Positions 25,361 to 33,099 of a DNA stretch of 48,949 nucleotides are shown piece by piece (position 1 is the first letter of the stretch; each line of letters begins with the position of its first letter). The DNA lies in assembly GCA_038205115.1 (NCBI GenBank), contig JBBRCE010000037.1, forward strand, positions 1-48,949, in the 5' to 3' direction. Source of the stretch: JBBRCE01 sp038205115 (GTDB taxonomy: Bacteria; Planctomycetota; Planctomycetia; Pirellulales; JBBRCE01). The position numbers and the translations under genes were made by a program. The notes below the pieces were generated by a model. That model saw nothing but the letters and a program-made list of their open reading frames with translations. It searched no databases and had not been told where the DNA came from.

Positions 25361-25816
25361 CTAAACTTCTAGTCGCACGTCGGCAAGCCAACGCTGATCG
25401 CACTTTTCGAGGATGACACTTCGGAAATTGACGCCTTGGATCTGTTGCTGGATGATGTGGCGAACCGGATCGAGTGGTTCACCGATGGCCGACGCTTGAA
25501 TGTAATCTCCAACCTCATCGACGATGAATTCGCAGAATACCAACTTTTGATCATTGTAGAGCATCAGCAGCTCTTGCAACCACTCGACAAACACCTGCTG
25601 ACGGTCGCATCCGCAAATCATGATCTGCTCGACAAATTCCGGTCGCACATCGTCCAGATTCGAAACCAATCGCGAAAATAATTGGCTGGCAGACTGTTCC
25701 AGCAAGCTGGCGAAGTCGTCTGCTTCAGCATGGATGGCCCACGAGTCAGGCGCGGCGAATAGCTCCGCCATCGGTCGCAGCAGTCCCTTCAGTGGCAACG
25801 TGAATGCGCTCATCAT
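25361..25816 (-). CDS. Archease-like protein lacking the N-terminal metal motif
   Basis: 151 residues. The C-terminal two thirds match archease: VEWLQELLMLYNDQKLVFCEF, ASAIGEPLDPVRHIIQQQIQGVNFRSVILE, and WLADVRLEV at the end, corresponding to archease's GEPID..H, EIKAVTYH and W.A.V.DI elements. The N-terminal DHTAD signature of true archeases is replaced by LFAAPDSWAIHAEADDF, and the final Asp-Ile is Glu-Val. Archease activates the RNA ligase RtcB; no RtcB gene is in this window. It may be a diverged or non-catalytic paralog. The gene sits 7 bases from the upstream transporter start, suggesting co-transcription. Confidence 0.7.
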   Translation of the reverse strand: MMSAFTLPLKGLLRPMAELFAAPDSWAIHAEADDFASLLEQSASQLFSRLVSNLDDVRPEFVEQIMICGCDRQQVFVEWLQELLMLYNDQKLVFCEFIVDEVGDYIQASAIGEPLDPVRHIIQQQIQGVNFRSVILEKCDQRWLADVRLEV

Positions 25817-25950
25817 CGGATCGGCTCACAATGAAAGTTTGGCGGGATGGAGGACGGAAGCTCGAATCGCGAACAGCGGTCGCAATTCGCGTGCCGCCGG
25901 ATGTTGGCGAGCCAATTTGCGACGACTGCATGAACAACCTCGGCCAATTT

Positions 25951-26262
25951 TCAACGCGCAAATTCAGATGACGCGGGAATGTGTGAACGCGTGCCGGAAA
26001 CACGCTGAAGTTCCGAAGAGTCGTCGATGCAGTTTCCACCGGCGGGCGATGCGGTTGCCGCTGCGGCGGTTTGTGCCACAAACTGCCGTTTTCTGGCCAC
26101 AGCGGTTGCCGCCGAACCAAAGCTGGCGAACGCGGCCAACAGCCAAAAACCGTCGCTGTTTTTGACGCTGTGCGAGACAAGCAGCACGCCGTCCACCGCC
26201 TCGCCAGAAACGACCAGCGATCGAAACGATAAGCGCCCACGACCATCGGTGCCTAACACCAT
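25951..26262 (-). CDS. Hypothetical protein, possibly a frameshifted remnant
   Basis: A 103-residue frame from ATG (MVLGTDGRGRLSFRSLVVSGEAVDG). The sequence looks coding (V/L/A-rich, GC-rich third positions, one hydrophobic segment FWLLAAFASFGSAATAVA). Upstream of the ATG the same frame stays open with a Pro/Ala/Glu-rich stretch, PAADAEPEPVAAPALPES, but has no usable start codon. A start in another frame (GTG near 26390) would need one frameshift. So it may be a real gene with an error or a decayed gene. No family recognised. Confidence 0.35.
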   Translation of the reverse strand: MVLGTDGRGRLSFRSLVVSGEAVDGVLLVSHSVKNSDGFWLLAAFASFGSAATAVARKRQFVAQTAAAATASPAGGNCIDDSSELQRVSGTRSHIPASSEFAR

Positions 26263-26404
26263 CGGCGGCGCGTAACGCTGTGGCCAATCCGGTCGTGATT
26301 CGGGCAGCGCCGGCGCCGCGACTGGTTCCGGCTCAGCGTCGGCGGCTGGCGCGGCTAGCCGAGTTTCCGACGGACGGCATTTTGGCCAACACGTTGGGCC
26401 GGCG

Positions 26405-26719
26405 CTATTCGCGAAACGTGGTATCCCAAACGGTGTCGCAAAGCTGACAATCGAAGGTCACCGCTTCGCCAGCGGCCGCAGGGCTGCGGAACAGCGGCGA
26501 TTCGCAAGAAGGGCAGGCAAACTGCCGGAAACGGCGACGGTGGCGATAGTAGCCAATTGCCCAAATCACTAAGCCAATCGCCACGGCCCGCCACCACAGC
26601 GAAGAATCGATAAATGGCGTGGCAAACAGCACCGCCAAAAACAAGAAACCAAACAACGCCGTTTCGGCAAAGTGACGCTTTGCCAGGCTCTCGGTTTCTC
26701 GGAGTCGCGTAATCGACAT
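26405..26719 (-). CDS. Small membrane protein with C-terminal zinc ribbon
   Basis: 104 residues. Two hydrophobic segments (ALFGFLFLAVLFATPFI and LWWRAVAIGLVIWAIGYY), then FACPSCESPLF and FDCQLCDTVWD, a Cys-x2-Cys...Cys-x2-Cys zinc ribbon. Such small proteins are common and unnamed. The ATG at 26719 (MSITRLRETESLAKRHF) was preferred over an upstream one because the extra residues are Arg/Ser-rich. Located between the archease area and rpsU, all leftward; an operon is possible. Confidence 0.65.
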   Translation of the reverse strand: MSITRLRETESLAKRHFAETALFGFLFLAVLFATPFIDSSLWWRAVAIGLVIWAIGYYRHRRRFRQFACPSCESPLFRSPAAAGEAVTFDCQLCDTVWDTTFRE

Positions 26720-26850
26720 ACTGGGCAGCCCGATCCGTCTCGCTGATGAACGTCGCAAACTCGGTCGGCCAACTCTGGCGATGCGACCGAATGAAGTGCG
26801 GATCAGTTGCGGATCGAGCGACAACCGCCTCGCTGAGGCGCAGTCGAAAA

Positions 26851-27045
26851 CTAAGCCGGCATCAATCGACTGCGGCGAGTGCGGCGTTCAGCTCGCAGAC
26901 GCGCACGACGGCGGGTCTCGCTGGGCTTCTCGTAATACTCACGACGTCGCATTTCCTTCTTGATGCCGCTGCGCTCAACCAATTTACGAAAACGGCGAAC
27001 CGCCTCTTGGATCGATTCCCGATCTCGAACATTCAACTTAACCAC
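26851..27045 (-). CDS. rpsU: Ribosomal protein S21
   Basis: 64 residues: MVKLNVRDRESIQEAVRRFRKLVERSGIKKEMRRREYYEKPSETRRR is given here only in part, as VKLNVRDRESIQEAVRRF and KKEMRRREYYEKPSETRRR. This is the canonical S21 sequence, ending in a basic tail. S21 is needed for initiation at weak Shine-Dalgarno sites, or for anti-SD accessibility. No neighbour is obviously linked. Confidence 0.95.
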   Translation of the reverse strand: MVKLNVRDRESIQEAVRRFRKLVERSGIKKEMRRREYYEKPSETRRRARLRAERRTRRSRLMPA

Positions 27046-27556
27046 ACGTTCTCCTTCGTTTGAGATTCATCGGTTTCTGGCGATACATTTATTCGATCGT
27101 CGCGGCGACAGCCATAACTGCAGCCCACGCGTTCGACTTTAACGTCGCCGCTGCGAATAAGCACTACGACCGTCACAACCGCCTGCGCGTTTGCCATCGC
27201 TGGATGCCAGCCTCTGGTGACGAACCGCTCAATTTACACGCAAACCGGCCGTTTTGTCTACGGGAAGAAAATTTTCTCATGCAAATTCGTGCCGGCAGCT
27301 CGCAACCGCCATTTGCGACTCGATCGAGCGGGCAACCTGCAGCCGAATTGCCAAGATGGCAGCGCTGGTGCCACCCATTGCTCAACGTCGCGGCGCGCAC
27401 GCTTTTCAATCGCATTTTATCCGCTAGCAACCGCTGATCTTAAGCTTTGTTTGCCGTGAATATGGCGACGAACTTGGGCCGATGACTACTCAAGGCCGAT
27501 CGATTCGCGGCGCGTTCGCCAACGGACAATCGTACCATTTTCGGAACTCGGTTCGC
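27046..27556. other. Gene-free stretch
   Basis: About 510 bases between rpsU and a small rightward gene. A 125-codon open frame on the plus strand (27060-27437) gives a mixed, Arg/His-rich product with no family resemblance, so I do not call it. No terminator or RNA recognised. Confidence 0.45.
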
Positions 27557-27760
27557 ATGACAGAAGCACAAGCGGCGAATCGATTTCTCACGGAGCTTGA
27601 CGCCCGTCACGATCAGTTGCTGCAGCAATTGGACGATTTGAATCGGCAAATCGAAGTCGTGCTGGCAACGGTCAATCCCGCGGCGACGGCGACGCCCACG
27701 TTACCGTTGCGCGCCGCGCCGGGTCTGATCAAGGGATCGCCTGCCCAGCGTGCGGCCTGA
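27557..27760 (+). CDS. Small coiled-coil protein, unknown
   Basis: 67 residues. MTEAQAANRFLTELDARHDQLLQQLDDLNRQIEVVLATVN is a likely helical coiled coil (shown in part: LDARHDQLLQQLDDLNRQIE), followed by an Ala/Pro tail. The start ATG within a longer frame was chosen because the 25 codons before it are not helix-like. No family is recognised. The helical heptads make it more credible than random. Confidence 0.45.
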   Translation: MTEAQAANRFLTELDARHDQLLQQLDDLNRQIEVVLATVNPAATATPTLPLRAAPGLIKGSPAQRAA

Positions 27761-27810
27761 ATCTTCGCCCGAACGCACTGCTGTTTCGTTTGCCGCGAGG
27801 CCGTTGGCGT

Positions 27811-28095
27811 TTAGTGCTTGTAGATCTTGTGCTGCGGCCGACCGGAAAGGATTTGCTCCTTGCCCCAGTTAGTCACGTCTTTGAACGCCGGGCTTTGAAT
27901 GAACGACTTGAAAGCTTCTTCGTCGGACCATTCGCTAGTAATCAGGTACGACGCATCGTCGACCACATCTTTCCAGAGTGTCGAATTGGTGTGCCCTGCG
28001 GCCGAACGTAAGGCTCCGATCACGGCGGCAAACTTGCCTTCGAAATCGGCCTGCTTGCCGGGGATTACGTGGTAATTCATGCCGACAGTAACCAT
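27811..28095 (-). CDS. Antibiotic biosynthesis monooxygenase (ABM)-domain protein
   Basis: 94 residues. The fold pattern of dimeric alpha-beta barrel ABM proteins is visible: VTVGMNYHVIPGKQADFEGKF, then NSTLWKDVVDDASYLITSEWSDEEAFKSFIQSPAFKDV (shown in pieces: DASYLITSEWSDEEAFKSFI). Such domains bind or oxidise small aromatic or heme-like ligands. The true start is the Met of VTVGMNYHV; a longer frame upstream is unlike ABM. Function unknown here. Confidence 0.82.
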   Translation of the reverse strand: MVTVGMNYHVIPGKQADFEGKFAAVIGALRSAAGHTNSTLWKDVVDDASYLITSEWSDEEAFKSFIQSPAFKDVTNWGKEQILSGRPQHKIYKH

Positions 28096-28281
28096 AGCCC
28101 GCGCACTCCCGATGTAAAACAGAAACAAATCCACATCATGTTTCGCCGCGAAGCGACGAAGACCCACCCGCCGGCTCACTCATCTCGGTCGGCCACGCAC
28201 TTGAAATGGCTGTTGGAGCGCGATCGATCGTTCATCGTTTCGCACATTGGCCAACCGATCCCGCACCTGCCGCCGGCCGCA

Positions 28282-28389
28282 CTACTTCTGCGGACGCAAG
28301 TTGAGCGGCGTGCCGGACGGCGTGGTCTTGGGCTTTTCTTTAGGTTGCTTGGGCTTCTTCTTTTCTTTACGCATGTCTTTGTTACCCAT
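28282..28389 (-). CDS. Small Lys-rich conserved protein (35 residues)
   Basis: 35 residues: MGNKDMRKEKKKPKQPKEK then PKTTPSGTPLNLRPQK. The opening MGNKDxRKEKKKPK is one I recall from many bacterial short hypothetical proteins, so it is probably real, though I have no function. It is highly basic, which would suit RNA or ribosome binding, but that is inference. It lies in an otherwise gene-poor stretch upstream of the DUF6807 gene. Confidence 0.6.
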   Translation of the reverse strand: MGNKDMRKEKKKPKQPKEKPKTTPSGTPLNLRPQK

Positions 28390-28717
28390 CGCACGATCCT
28401 TTGCTTTGATTTTTTGCCAACTGCGGACTCTGACCGCAACCGCGGAGACAACTCTGCCCACTATAGCACTTCCCGCAGGTCTTACAATTGATGGTCGCGG
28501 CAATATCCGCGCCGCGCGATTACTCCGCGAATATCCATTCGCACGCGATTGCCGGCGAGCGTGGCCGATGCACGCGTCTTGCGGTTGATAAAACGCCGCC
28601 CGCGTTGCAAATCGCCTCGCAGCGGATTAGGCTTGAAGTCCCACCCCGCCTGGAGTCGGTCGGATTCCGGCGCGGCACCTGCCTTTGTTCACGCCCAACG
28701 CTTGAGGTTTTCACGCC
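28390..28717. other. Gene-free stretch before the DUF6807 gene
   Basis: About 330 bases between the divergent small basic gene and the rightward DUF6807 gene. Promoters for both must be here, but no strong element was recognised. No RNA gene seen. Confidence 0.4.
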
Positions 28718-29743
28718 ATGCTGTTTCGCATTTTATTGTCATGTTGCGCCGTATTGAGTTTGGCCAGCATGGCCAGCGCCGCCGAAGGTTTCCGCTTGCA
28801 GGACACTGCCGGCGATCACATTGATGTGCTCTATGGCGATAAGATCGTGGCGCGCTACATGTACGCCTACGACAAAACGCGGCTCACCGACACTTACAAG
28901 CCCTACTTGCACATCTTCGACGCCGAAGGCAAAACGCCCATCACCAAAGGCCCTGGCGGGCTTTTTCCGCATCATCGCGCGATCTTCGTCGGCTGGAAAA
29001 AAATGGTCGTGGGCAACAAAGCCTACGATCGCTGGCACATGATAGGCGGCGGTCAGATCCATCAGAAGTTCATCGAACAACAGGCCGACTCCAACAGCGC
29101 CACGCTCACGTCGCTGATCCATTACGAAACGCAAGGCACCGACAATCCGTTTTTGGCAGAAGAGCGGACCATGACCTTTCGAAAGCCGCCTGCGCCAGCC
29201 TACGTGCAAGTTGACGTGACGTCAAAACTGAAACCGCTGGGCGAAGCGGTTTCGCTGGATGGCGATCCCGAGCACTCCGGCATCCAGTTTCGTCCTGCCG
29301 CCGAAGTCGATACCAAGCAAACGACGTATCTGTATCCCAAAGAAAAAGCCGATCCGCACAAGGACAAAGATTATCCGTGGGTGGCCGAAACATTCGTGCT
29401 CGCCGGCAAGTCGTACAGTGTTGTCGATCTGAACTCGCCCAGGAATCCCAAGAACACGGCCTTCTCCGCGTACCGCGACTACGGCCGTTTCGGCGGCTTC
29501 TTTAAAGCCACCATCGCCAAGGGCGAAGAACTGACTATCCAATGCCGGTTTGTGATTTCCGAAGGCAAATTGCCGGCGGCCGATTGGATTCAGCAGCAAT
29601 ACAACACGTTCAATGGTGTTTCGGATGCCACGCCGGCAGTGACGGAAAAATTATCCGAGCAGACCAAGCCGAAAGAGCCGAAAGAGCCGAAAGCGACCAA
29701 GGACGCGAAGGAGCCGGCCAAAGCGGTCGGCAAAGCGCCCTAA
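28718..29743 (+). CDS. DUF6807 (PmoA-like) secreted protein
   Basis: 341 residues with a signal peptide (LFRILLSCCAVLSLASMASA). The body has the planctomycete/Bacteroidetes PmoA-like pattern: VLYGDKIVARYMYAYDK, RPYLHIFDA-like YKPYLHIFDAEG, then FPHHRAIFVGWKK, SGIQFRPAAEV and NPKNTAFSAYRDYGRFG. The group is unrelated to methane monooxygenase despite the label and is thought to act in carbohydrate-related metabolism. The C-terminus has a 25-residue KPKEP/KATK low-complexity tail. Start MLFRILL is clear from the signal peptide. It is convergent with the TolC gene, 35 bases away. Confidence 0.9.
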   Translation: MLFRILLSCCAVLSLASMASAAEGFRLQDTAGDHIDVLYGDKIVARYMYAYDKTRLTDTYKPYLHIFDAEGKTPITKGPGGLFPHHRAIFVGWKKMVVGNKAYDRWHMIGGGQIHQKFIEQQADSNSATLTSLIHYETQGTDNPFLAEERTMTFRKPPAPAYVQVDVTSKLKPLGEAVSLDGDPEHSGIQFRPAAEVDTKQTTYLYPKEKADPHKDKDYPWVAETFVLAGKSYSVVDLNSPRNPKNTAFSAYRDYGRFGGFFKATIAKGEELTIQCRFVISEGKLPAADWIQQQYNTFNGVSDATPAVTEKLSEQTKPKEPKEPKATKDAKEPAKAVGKAP

Positions 29744-29778
29744 CTGCGGCCGTCAGCACGAGCGACAAACACGGCCGA

Positions 29779-32694
29779 TCACGGGCCGGATGGCGAAGGG
29801 CGCGGTTCGAAGTAATCGCCCGGTGCGGCAGGCTTGCTGTCGGGCAACGCAACGGCAGGTGATGCCGTCGGTTTGGCTGCGGCAGGCGACCAATTGGTGG
29901 TTAGCGCTTGATAGGGATTTGCCGGACGCGCCGGCGCGGCACTGGTTGCGGCGGGCGGCACATTGCCCAGCGGCGGTGGCGCGAACACCGGTGCCGTCGG
30001 TGCGACCTGCGGCGCAAACCGGAACTGGTTATATGGCCCGGCGGTCGGTTGCGGGGCAACTGGCGCTTCGACCAGCGGCGTGGGCCGAACGATCGCCGGC
30101 GATTGCGGCCCCGAGAATGGTCCCGGCGGAGCCGGTTGCTTGACGACGTTATTCGGTGGCAGCGGCGTCGTGGCGGTCGCTTGCTGCACCGAGTTACTTC
30201 CGCCGGCAATGCCAAGCCCAATCGGCGACGCCATGCCTCGCGGTTGATTCAATCCAAAGTCGTTTGTTTCAGGCGGTGTTGCTGCTCGCACGGTCGGCGT
30301 CAATGTATTGCTACGCGGCAGCATTTGCGGAACCACTGTTGCTGCCGGTGCATTATTTTGCGGCGCGTAAGGCAACGGCGCTGTCGGTGCTGGCTGAGGT
30401 ACGCTCGGCGCTGGCGGAATATACGTCGGACCCGGCGGAATGAATACCGGCGCGTTCCGTGGAGCGGCGACCGGCGGTAGTCCGTTAAAGCCAGCCACGG
30501 TGGCACTACCGATTGCCGCGTTGCCCAACTGCGGCAACGTAGGCGGTGGATTTCCGACGGGCACGTTGCCAACCGGCGCGGTGGGCATTTGCGAAACGGC
30601 CGGCGCCGCAGGATTTGTCTGCCAAATGTTGGTGGTCGGGTTCTCACGCAGCGGCGCTGCAGGCTGACCTTGCGGTCGGCTTGGCAATTCCTCCGGTTGA
30701 GCGGGCGGCGTTGGCGGCGGCGGGATATTTGGGCTTTGCGTCGGCGGCGGCGCCAGTGTGTTTTGTGGCACTTCGCCCTGGCTAACCAGCGGCGGTTTGG
30801 TAATCAGATAGTTCAGATCCAATCCGTGACGCATCGGTCGCTGAAATCGCTCGGCGTCGCGTGCGGCTTTGTCCGGCCAAGGCCCTTCGGACAAAAACAC
30901 CTGGTTGTAATCCAGCAGCGAACCCTTTTCGAAGTGTACGTTTTTGACGGCCAATGCATATTCGACCAGCGCGGCAAAGAATCGCGAATCGGCATCGGCC
31001 AGCCGACGTTGTGCGTCCAGCACCGAATACAATTGGGCTTTGTCGACTTCATACGCTGCCTGCACGGCGGCCACTTGTTGCTTGGCGGCCACGCGGCGAT
31101 TATAGTCCGTCTGCGCCACTTCGTAAGCGCGTTGCACGTCGCCCACCGAATCGCTGAGGTCGTGGACCACTTGCTCTTCTTGATCCTGCAAGATGCCACG
31201 CTCACGCGATAAAACCAACTGAGCGTTACGTACGCCGGCATGCCCTTTGCGAAAACCGATCGGCATATTGAATTCGGCATCCAACTCCCACTCTTGGAAG
31301 TCGCCACTGGTCAGATTTTGATAGGCGTTGTTGAAGCGGTCTTGCTGCCGCGTGGCGTTGAGCAGGTCTTTGCCAAAACCGCGCCAGCGATACAGGCCGA
31401 CGATATCCAACTGCGGCAGCAAAAAGTTCTTCGAGGCAATCAATTCCAATTCGCGCCGTTTGATCAACCACTTTTGCTTACGCAGTTCGGGCCGACGGGC
31501 TAGTGCTTCGGGCAGAATCTGATCCCAGTCGAACAGCAGCTTGGCCATCCGCGGTTCGTCGGCCGTGCGAATCAAGCGGCCATCGCTGATCGGCAAATTC
31601 AAAATCAGCCGCAACCGCCGTTCGGCTACGCGTAGACCATTGCCGCGCAACGTTCCGCCGCTGCTGCCATTGTTGGTTTGCGTGCCGTCCACCAGGCGTC
31701 CGCTCCAGGCGTTTTGCACGTCTTCCTGAAAGCGGAAATATTGCTCGCGGGCTTCGGCTTCTTTTTCGGCTTCACCGCCGCGACGCCCGGCCGCGTATCG
31801 CGCTTGAATGCTCCGCCAACTCTCCAGCGCGGCATCGCGGGCGCGAACTTTCGCATCCAAATCGCGATAGGCCAGATACACGTCCCAGTACGCATTTTCG
31901 ACATTGCTGACCAGATCGCGAATGCCAATTTCGAAATCGCTCAGCGCGATATCGGTGTTCGCCCGCGCAACCAGCACGCCGTTATAAACGCCGGGCGTGC
32001 GACTGGGGCCGGCAATTCGATTAAACTCGACGCCTGCGCCTTGCAACAACGGCTGGCGAATTTGGGCTTCGTAGTTGACGTCCCAAGCGCTGCCGAACAA
32101 GTTGCCCGGAGAGTTGTTGGCGTCGTAGGTGGTGTTGTTACGAAAGGTGAATTCGCTGCCGGTCATGGCCCGCTTGCTCACTTGCGTGCGGAACACGTCC
32201 AAATCTTGCTGGAAGATGTTGGTGCCGCCGCCAGCAAACACGTTGTTGTAAACGCGATCGTTCTTTTGCGCGGTGACCGTGTGCGAAAGTTGCGCGTCGT
32301 ACTCGGCCAGTGCCGATTCCACGCCGAACCGCGGATCAGTATCGACGATCGACGGATTGGAAATCGTTTTTAGCGATTCTGGCGAGCGAAGAATCAGCCC
32401 GCCCAACTCTTGCATCACTTTGGAGTTGGCTAACGCCGTTTGAATGGCTTCTTCCAAACGCATGTCCCAGTAAACCACCGGTTGATCTTTGCTGATCACA
32501 TCCGGCGACAGAGCATTGGGCGCTTGGTAACATTCCGGCTTGCAAATGTCCGGATATTCCATCTTGGTGGCCATCGCCTCGTAGTGCGCATCGCAATCGC
32601 TACCACACTTCTTGCCGTCTTTCCAGGCGCAGCCGGGCAGCACGAGCGAAATCGCCAGAACGAATTTCAAGATGCTTGCCGACGTGCGTTTCAT
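29779..32694 (-). CDS. TolC-family outer-membrane efflux lipoprotein with long Pro-rich tail
   Basis: 971 residues. A lipoprotein signal (FVLAISLVLPGC, Cys22) is followed by a Cys-rich linker and, from about residue 75, a TolC/OEP-like helical core: LEEAIQTALANSKVMQEL, the beta-barrel-like QPLLQGAGVEFNRIAGP, VENAYWDVYLAYRDLDAKVRARD and RRELELIASKNFLLPQLD (two OEP repeats). From about residue 638 a 330-residue tail is dominated by Pro, Ala, Gln and Thr (PPPPTPPAQPEELPS, PAPTAPLPYAPQ). TolC proteins form efflux or type I secretion channels. No membrane fusion protein or ABC pump is nearby. The tail is several times longer than usual. Confidence 0.88.
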   Translation of the reverse strand: MKRTSASILKFVLAISLVLPGCAWKDGKKCGSDCDAHYEAMATKMEYPDICKPECYQAPNALSPDVISKDQPVVYWDMRLEEAIQTALANSKVMQELGGLILRSPESLKTISNPSIVDTDPRFGVESALAEYDAQLSHTVTAQKNDRVYNNVFAGGGTNIFQQDLDVFRTQVSKRAMTGSEFTFRNNTTYDANNSPGNLFGSAWDVNYEAQIRQPLLQGAGVEFNRIAGPSRTPGVYNGVLVARANTDIALSDFEIGIRDLVSNVENAYWDVYLAYRDLDAKVRARDAALESWRSIQARYAAGRRGGEAEKEAEAREQYFRFQEDVQNAWSGRLVDGTQTNNGSSGGTLRGNGLRVAERRLRLILNLPISDGRLIRTADEPRMAKLLFDWDQILPEALARRPELRKQKWLIKRRELELIASKNFLLPQLDIVGLYRWRGFGKDLLNATRQQDRFNNAYQNLTSGDFQEWELDAEFNMPIGFRKGHAGVRNAQLVLSRERGILQDQEEQVVHDLSDSVGDVQRAYEVAQTDYNRRVAAKQQVAAVQAAYEVDKAQLYSVLDAQRRLADADSRFFAALVEYALAVKNVHFEKGSLLDYNQVFLSEGPWPDKAARDAERFQRPMRHGLDLNYLITKPPLVSQGEVPQNTLAPPPTQSPNIPPPPTPPAQPEELPSRPQGQPAAPLRENPTTNIWQTNPAAPAVSQMPTAPVGNVPVGNPPPTLPQLGNAAIGSATVAGFNGLPPVAAPRNAPVFIPPGPTYIPPAPSVPQPAPTAPLPYAPQNNAPAATVVPQMLPRSNTLTPTVRAATPPETNDFGLNQPRGMASPIGLGIAGGSNSVQQATATTPLPPNNVVKQPAPPGPFSGPQSPAIVRPTPLVEAPVAPQPTAGPYNQFRFAPQVAPTAPVFAPPPLGNVPPAATSAAPARPANPYQALTTNWSPAAAKPTASPAVALPDSKPAAPGDYFEPRPSPSGP

Positions 32695-33099
32695 ACAATA
32701 TGCCAGGCGATGGATTCGGTCGTTCGCAACTGCAGGGCCGCGAATAGTCCGCTAGCACCCCGCGCGAAATTCGTAACGGCGGACTAGGTCCGAAGCTTCA
32801 TCGGCACTTCGCTAATCCGCACTACCGAAAAAAACGGTACAACCCGAAAAAACCTCGCCGCCGTCAAAGTTTCTCCGGTCCCCAGCCCCACGCAAGCGCC
32901 AGGAGGCTGTTATCGCAGATGCCAGCCACGAACCAGCTTGCTGGCGTGGTCAACGCTGCCGCTGGTCGCCCCAGCAGCTCGCCCTGGCGAGAATGGCCCA
33001 TCGGCGCTCGATTTGCCATCGGACGGCGGGCCAGCAGGCATCGGCGACACATTGCGCTTTTTTGAACGCGGACGCGGGCCAACATCGCTTCCGGGCCAG
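32695..33099. other. Gene-free stretch
   Basis: About 405 bases between the TolC gene start and the enzyme I stop. Open frames on both strands are shadows or low-complexity. No HPr gene is present here, where it could have accompanied enzyme I. No RNA seen. Confidence 0.45.

Noticed and set aside
27060..27437. A 125-codon rightward frame after rpsU
   Set aside because: The product is a random-looking mix rich in Arg and His, and the region is probably intergenic.
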